In this document: positions 60,901-64,000 of the stretch, piece by piece
Layout of the letters: the number at the start of each line of letters is the position of its first letter
Position numbering within the stretch: the first letter of the stretch is position 1
DNA from: Durusdinium trenchii
Taxonomy: Eukaryota > Sar > Dinophyceae > Suessiales > Symbiodiniaceae
NCBI GenBank assembly: GCA_963970005.1
Contig: CAXAMN010004058.1
Location: 62,001 to 126,000, forward strand
Direction: 5' to 3'
DNA length: 64,000 nucleotides
Notes under the pieces: generated by a model
What the model was told of the DNA's origin: nothing
The model's input: only the letters and a program-made list of their open reading frames with translations
Database searches by the model: none
Program-made: the position numbers and the translations under genes

Positions 60901-63860
60901 TGGCTTTTCCTCAGCTCGGCCTCCGCAACTCCACGGACGTTCAAAGGATCGAAGGACAGGTCTCACTTGACATCCTTCAACAACACCCAAACACCAATTC
61001 AAAGTGACCAAACTGGAGATCCCAATGATGTTCGGTCGCGAAAAGGCCCGTCGTCACGAAGAAAGACTCCAAAGAGTTCATGAAGAGTTCTCAGGCCTTC
61101 GCCATTCTGGGTAGACCCACACTGACCCACCGCTGGATCTGCCACACCTCCAACTGACTCACTCGTTGCCGAAGCGTCCAGACCTGCGCGGAGGCATCAT
61201 GGAGGTGAACGGGTTGGACGAAGACCAGGCTGGACCAGTGTCAACTGGCTTTCCACTAAAAAGTGAGAACAAACAATATCATGGTTCATGCGAATCTGTA
61301 TATATGGAAAAAACACTGCCAATCCAATCATGTATGTTCACATACATGGCCAACCATGCTGTTCAAGAATGTATATAAATGGAACATCGTCGACTGGGAA
61401 GGGTGGATTGGAACAGCCTGGGTGGACCCTTTGGCAGGCATGAACATGGGTCGTTCGTCCCAGTTGAACATCAAAACGAGTGAAATAAAAGTGTGTAGCT
61501 GGGTTTGCATGGGTTTGCTATCTTTTGTTGAATGTTTGAACAAGCAGCATGTGCTAAACAAAGCCACGTCGGATTGAATTCAGAGATGTGACCCGAGAGT
61601 CGTCTGTCTGACAATGTTTCATCGTCCGAGCTGCGGCTTTGAGAGGTGGTGCTATGAATCTGCAAGTAGCACGTGTTTGGATTCATAGAGGTATGCATAT
61701 TGTAAAATTATGTACATGACTGATTAATAGCTAAAGAGACCATTCCATCACCTTTCCATGGGCTTGGTTCTCCACTGCAATAATCCGTAATCTTCGATTT
61801 CCCTGCCTCATCTATCTGCCCCATGTCTTCTTTCTTCTCTCCATCCAGTAAGATTGACACTTCCACCTCGCGGTGAAGCTCGAAAACAGCACAATATATA
61901 TTATATATATACACACGGCATTACACAGCGGTCATTCAACAACTGGATCCAATTGACCAGCTGGAAACCCCTCTAAGTCTGCTAAGTCTGCTACAGTTGG
62001 TGGGGTTGCCAACATCATATTGGTGATCAATTCCGGATTCCTCTTGGATGGATGCCCGTCCTTCTTCTCTCCACACGGGTTCGAGAACAGGCCGGTGGAG
62101 ATGCACTCCGAGGCCTTTGAGGCCTGAGAGAGTCCTGGAGATACCTGATGGGGGGCATGTTGGATTTCATTGAGTGAGTTCATTCTGTACAGTACAACAG
62201 TGGTTTACATAGAATTGGTCTCACGGATCAGGTTCCACTTCTACAGCTACATGATGTACTGGCTTGAAGGCTGGTTGGTGCTTTTGGGTCAGTCTTTATT
62301 GGCAACCCTTTAGTGACAGCCAGCGTTTCATCAGCACATTGAAATTTTCAATCTGAACCACGGTTTTCACGGCGTAGGAGGCAAAGGATTGGGGATGTAG
62401 AAGGAATTCTTGGTCAAAACGGAAGATCCGCAGGTTTCCCTGGTCGCCGACCACAACCTAAATAGGACACCATTGGAGAATCAAGCAACTCTGCCAGCGG
62501 AAACCACTGCAAAACACCCAACTCCCAGTGGCTTGATATTCCGGTCCAACCCGAAGGCGTTTGCGGTTTGCATTGATACTGACTGGATGATACGGTTAAG
62601 GCTCTTCCACAAAAAGTCATCGTTACAACACACTCATGATCTTTGGTACTCACATAATATGCGCATGGGCAGAACACAATTTGGTCAAATGGCAGCTGCC
62701 TCTCCAGGTCTCTGGATGCTTGGAAGAGCTGCTTTCTGCAAACGCTCAACCTGCAAGTCAGAAGCTAGGCAGAAGACGTATGCTCCTGGCCCCCTTGGCC
62801 TTTGGCCAGCGTAGCTTCGTTGTAGCATGTCATTTTCAGAGGTAAAAACGACTTGGGCATGGGAAAAGGAGTTCCGAAGCAAGACAAAAAGCCGCAAGAG
62901 ATTCTTGGGTGCAGTGCAAGAGATTCTTTTGGCCTGGTGTCCCATGAAATCACCAACCAGGTCACCAACTAGGTCAGCAGGTCCGAACGAACCCGACTTC
63001 CTCACGTTCGCGCGGCTGAAGTTCGGGCCTCGCTTTGGAGCTTCTGCAACTGTTCCTCTCGCGCCTCACTGTGGATAATAAGATCATAAATATATATAAT
63101 ATAATAGCTATGAGAAAATAGGGTGGGGGGCCTTGCAGGCCATTTTATAGAGCATATTCACATGGCTTTTATATAAATTATATATATATATCAATGTCAT
63201 ATATATATATATACCAGGACCTTCCAACAGGTCACCACCTGCGACTTTTAAGTCTACAAAAGCCTCCATGTCGGAGACCTGTTGGAAGGTGCTGGTATAT
63301 GTCAATCTCATTAAATTATAGGCTGGTTGGTGTTTTCAACCCACTTGAACAATATGAGTCAGAGGGTCCAATCATGTCCAATCATCCCCAAGTCAGGGTT
63401 GAACATAAAACATATCCGAAACCATCACCTAGTATGTATACGTCCACAGTCCGTTCAGTCCAGAGAGGTGAGATGGTCCTCTAAAAAGGAGGAGTATGGA
63501 GAGAAGAGGTGGTCGATGGTGCAGCGCATGGTGCCAATGTAACCCCCTTTCTCAGGGTTATACTCTCAGTCTATCCAGAAAATGGTGAAAGTGAGTGAAA
63601 CACCGCAGATTCAGGTTCCTTTCTTCGGTGTCTGGCGCATGGCCTCTTAGAGGTGTCTGTAAAGGTGTCCAAGAAACCACCAGACTTGGAGGGTCCTCAT
63701 CTATTCATGCTTAACGGTGCCGTTTGGACTCCAGTGATCCAACTTCGCCCAGCACCGCCCCAGGCACGCATACCGAACGTACCTGCAAAGCTTGTCGAAG
63801 CACCTCCCGTGCACTGATGAACAACCGCATCTTCGAACTGGCGGACCCGGAACCCTACAC
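54990..63860 (-). CDS. Train of short coiled-coil exons (long intron-rich gene or gene remnant)
   Basis: Many short minus-strand blocks read as amphipathic helix: 63,785-63,853 (RVRQFEDAVVHQ), 63,008-63,070 (EEQLQKLQSEARTSAAR), about 62,700-62,760 (LQVERLQKAALPS), about 61,120-61,190 (WTLRQRVSQLEVWQIQ), about 61,034-61,100 (LRTLHELFGVFLRD), about 60,868-60,943 (AEAELRKSQAHLQELR), about 60,322-60,384 (VQQLRAAEMTATRKLQQAD), about 59,905-59,965 (MQYVGQLEEEAVGRSSG), about 59,537-59,600 (DDQAQQLRAKTAELQAQ), 58,386-58,467 (LRDKVAELQVAELRAAK), 57,055-57,130 (AEEHVQKLQEEVLPM), 56,757-56,862 (ALRQVQELSQSNDEA), 55,922-55,979 (MAYLRQLEEEASMQRSG), and about 55,000-55,060 (LRARVAELQVRTEG). The block at 63,008-63,070 has a clean CACAG acceptor and GTGAGG donor and is 63 nt; the one near 60,322-60,384 is also 63 nt. 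Several blocks resemble each other (ELQV; QLEEEA), implying exon duplication. No start, stop or function is known. Confidence 0.5.
55102..55180. repeat. AGTAGCAAGAAGCTACT-type short repeat
   Basis: Copies of TAGTAGCAAGAA(A/G)CTACTAG at about 55,102-55,123 and 55,160-55,180, each a near palindrome. Confidence 0.6.
55774..55811. repeat. Short hairpin
   Basis: Left arm CATGATTGTTGGAGGG (55,774-55,789) pairs with CCCTCAAACAATCATG (55,796-55,811), one mismatch, six-base loop. Confidence 0.7.
57964..58050. repeat. TAGTAACAAG tandem repeat
   Basis: Five to six imperfect copies of (C)TAGTAACAAG(TGC/AAG), related to the repeat at 55.1 kb. Confidence 0.65.
61891..61913. repeat. AT microsatellite
   Basis: ATATATATTATATATATAC tract between weak coding blocks; no other feature seen from 61,200 to 62,690 beyond short frames. 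Confidence 0.6.
63088..63212. repeat. AT microsatellite cluster
   Basis: Three TA-rich runs at about 63,088-63,106, 63,170-63,191 and 63,199-63,212, next to the hairpin at 63,211. Confidence 0.7.
63211..63298. repeat. 88-bp hairpin (MITE or introner-like)
   Basis: Arms 63,211-63,232 and 63,277-63,298 are inverted repeats of 22 bases with one mismatch (core CCTTCCAACAGGT) around a 44-base loop. It lies between coiled-coil exons and is flanked by TA-rich sequence, so a TA insertion is possible but unprovable. Confidence 0.75.
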
Positions 63861-64000
63861 CCCTGCAGACTAACGTGGACCCTGAACACCACGGATTTGT
63901 AGAAGAAACGAAGAAACGGGTCCCTTTTCTCACCTCCATGCTGGAGCACCTGGTAGAGTAAACATTCACAGGCACCCTGTGCAAGATAAGTTGGTCACAT

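Noticed and set aside
1..64000. CRISPR arrays, prokaryotic operons, rRNA or tRNA genes
   Set aside because: No regularly spaced repeats with unique spacers, no operon-like ORF packing, and no cloverleaf or rRNA sequence recognised.

Overview
The window looks like nuclear DNA of a dinoflagellate, most like Symbiodiniaceae or a relative. That is an inference from several signs: intron-rich genes lying almost entirely on one (minus) strand, proteins with KRPAA-type N-termini, a Ty1/copia element whose Gag carries CCCH zinc fingers, a truncated match to the dinoflagellate spliced leader, TTTAGGG telomere-type repeats beside a 10-N assembly gap, and hairpin-shaped intron insertions.

The backbone is one very large copia-like retroelement on the minus strand, now in three pieces: Gag-protease-integrase (49.2-54.2 kb), reverse transcriptase-RNase H (31.0-33.8 kb) and a C-terminal extension of about 2,780 residues (3.5-11.8 kb). 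The pieces are collinear. Leaving out the two DNA insertions that separate them, the remaining lengths (5,049 + 2,810 + 8,338 nt) stay in one frame of 5,399 codons including the stop. The extension downstream of RNase H is unusual. It holds a Tpt1/KptA-like RNA 2'-phosphotransferase domain, a CCHC knuckle, a zinc ribbon and a region resembling a methyltransferase-like Rossmann fold. No LTR pair was found.

Insertion A (11,820-31,001; 19,182 bp) has terminal inverted repeats of about 180 bp and a TA duplication. It carries only minus-strand, intron-containing genes: several unrecognised genes, a long DUF7869-type gene (transposase candidate) and a complete-looking bacterial-Dcm-like cytosine-5 DNA methyltransferase. 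Insertion B (33,812-49,193; 15,382 bp) has perfect 16-bp terminal inverted repeats continuing imperfectly, and subterminal AAACGGC/GCCGTTT motifs. It carries a tnp2/CACTA-like transposase candidate, a Lys/Glu-rich multi-exon gene, a second methyltransferase-like gene and an unrecognised acidic gene. A third methyltransferase gene lies at 0.25-2.8 kb outside both insertions.

From 54.3 to 64 kb there is no long ORF. This stretch holds a train of short minus-strand coiled-coil exons, at least two of exactly 63 nt, in a background of AT microsatellites and short hairpins. Gene models here are read by eye from motif continuity; splice sites are mostly approximate.
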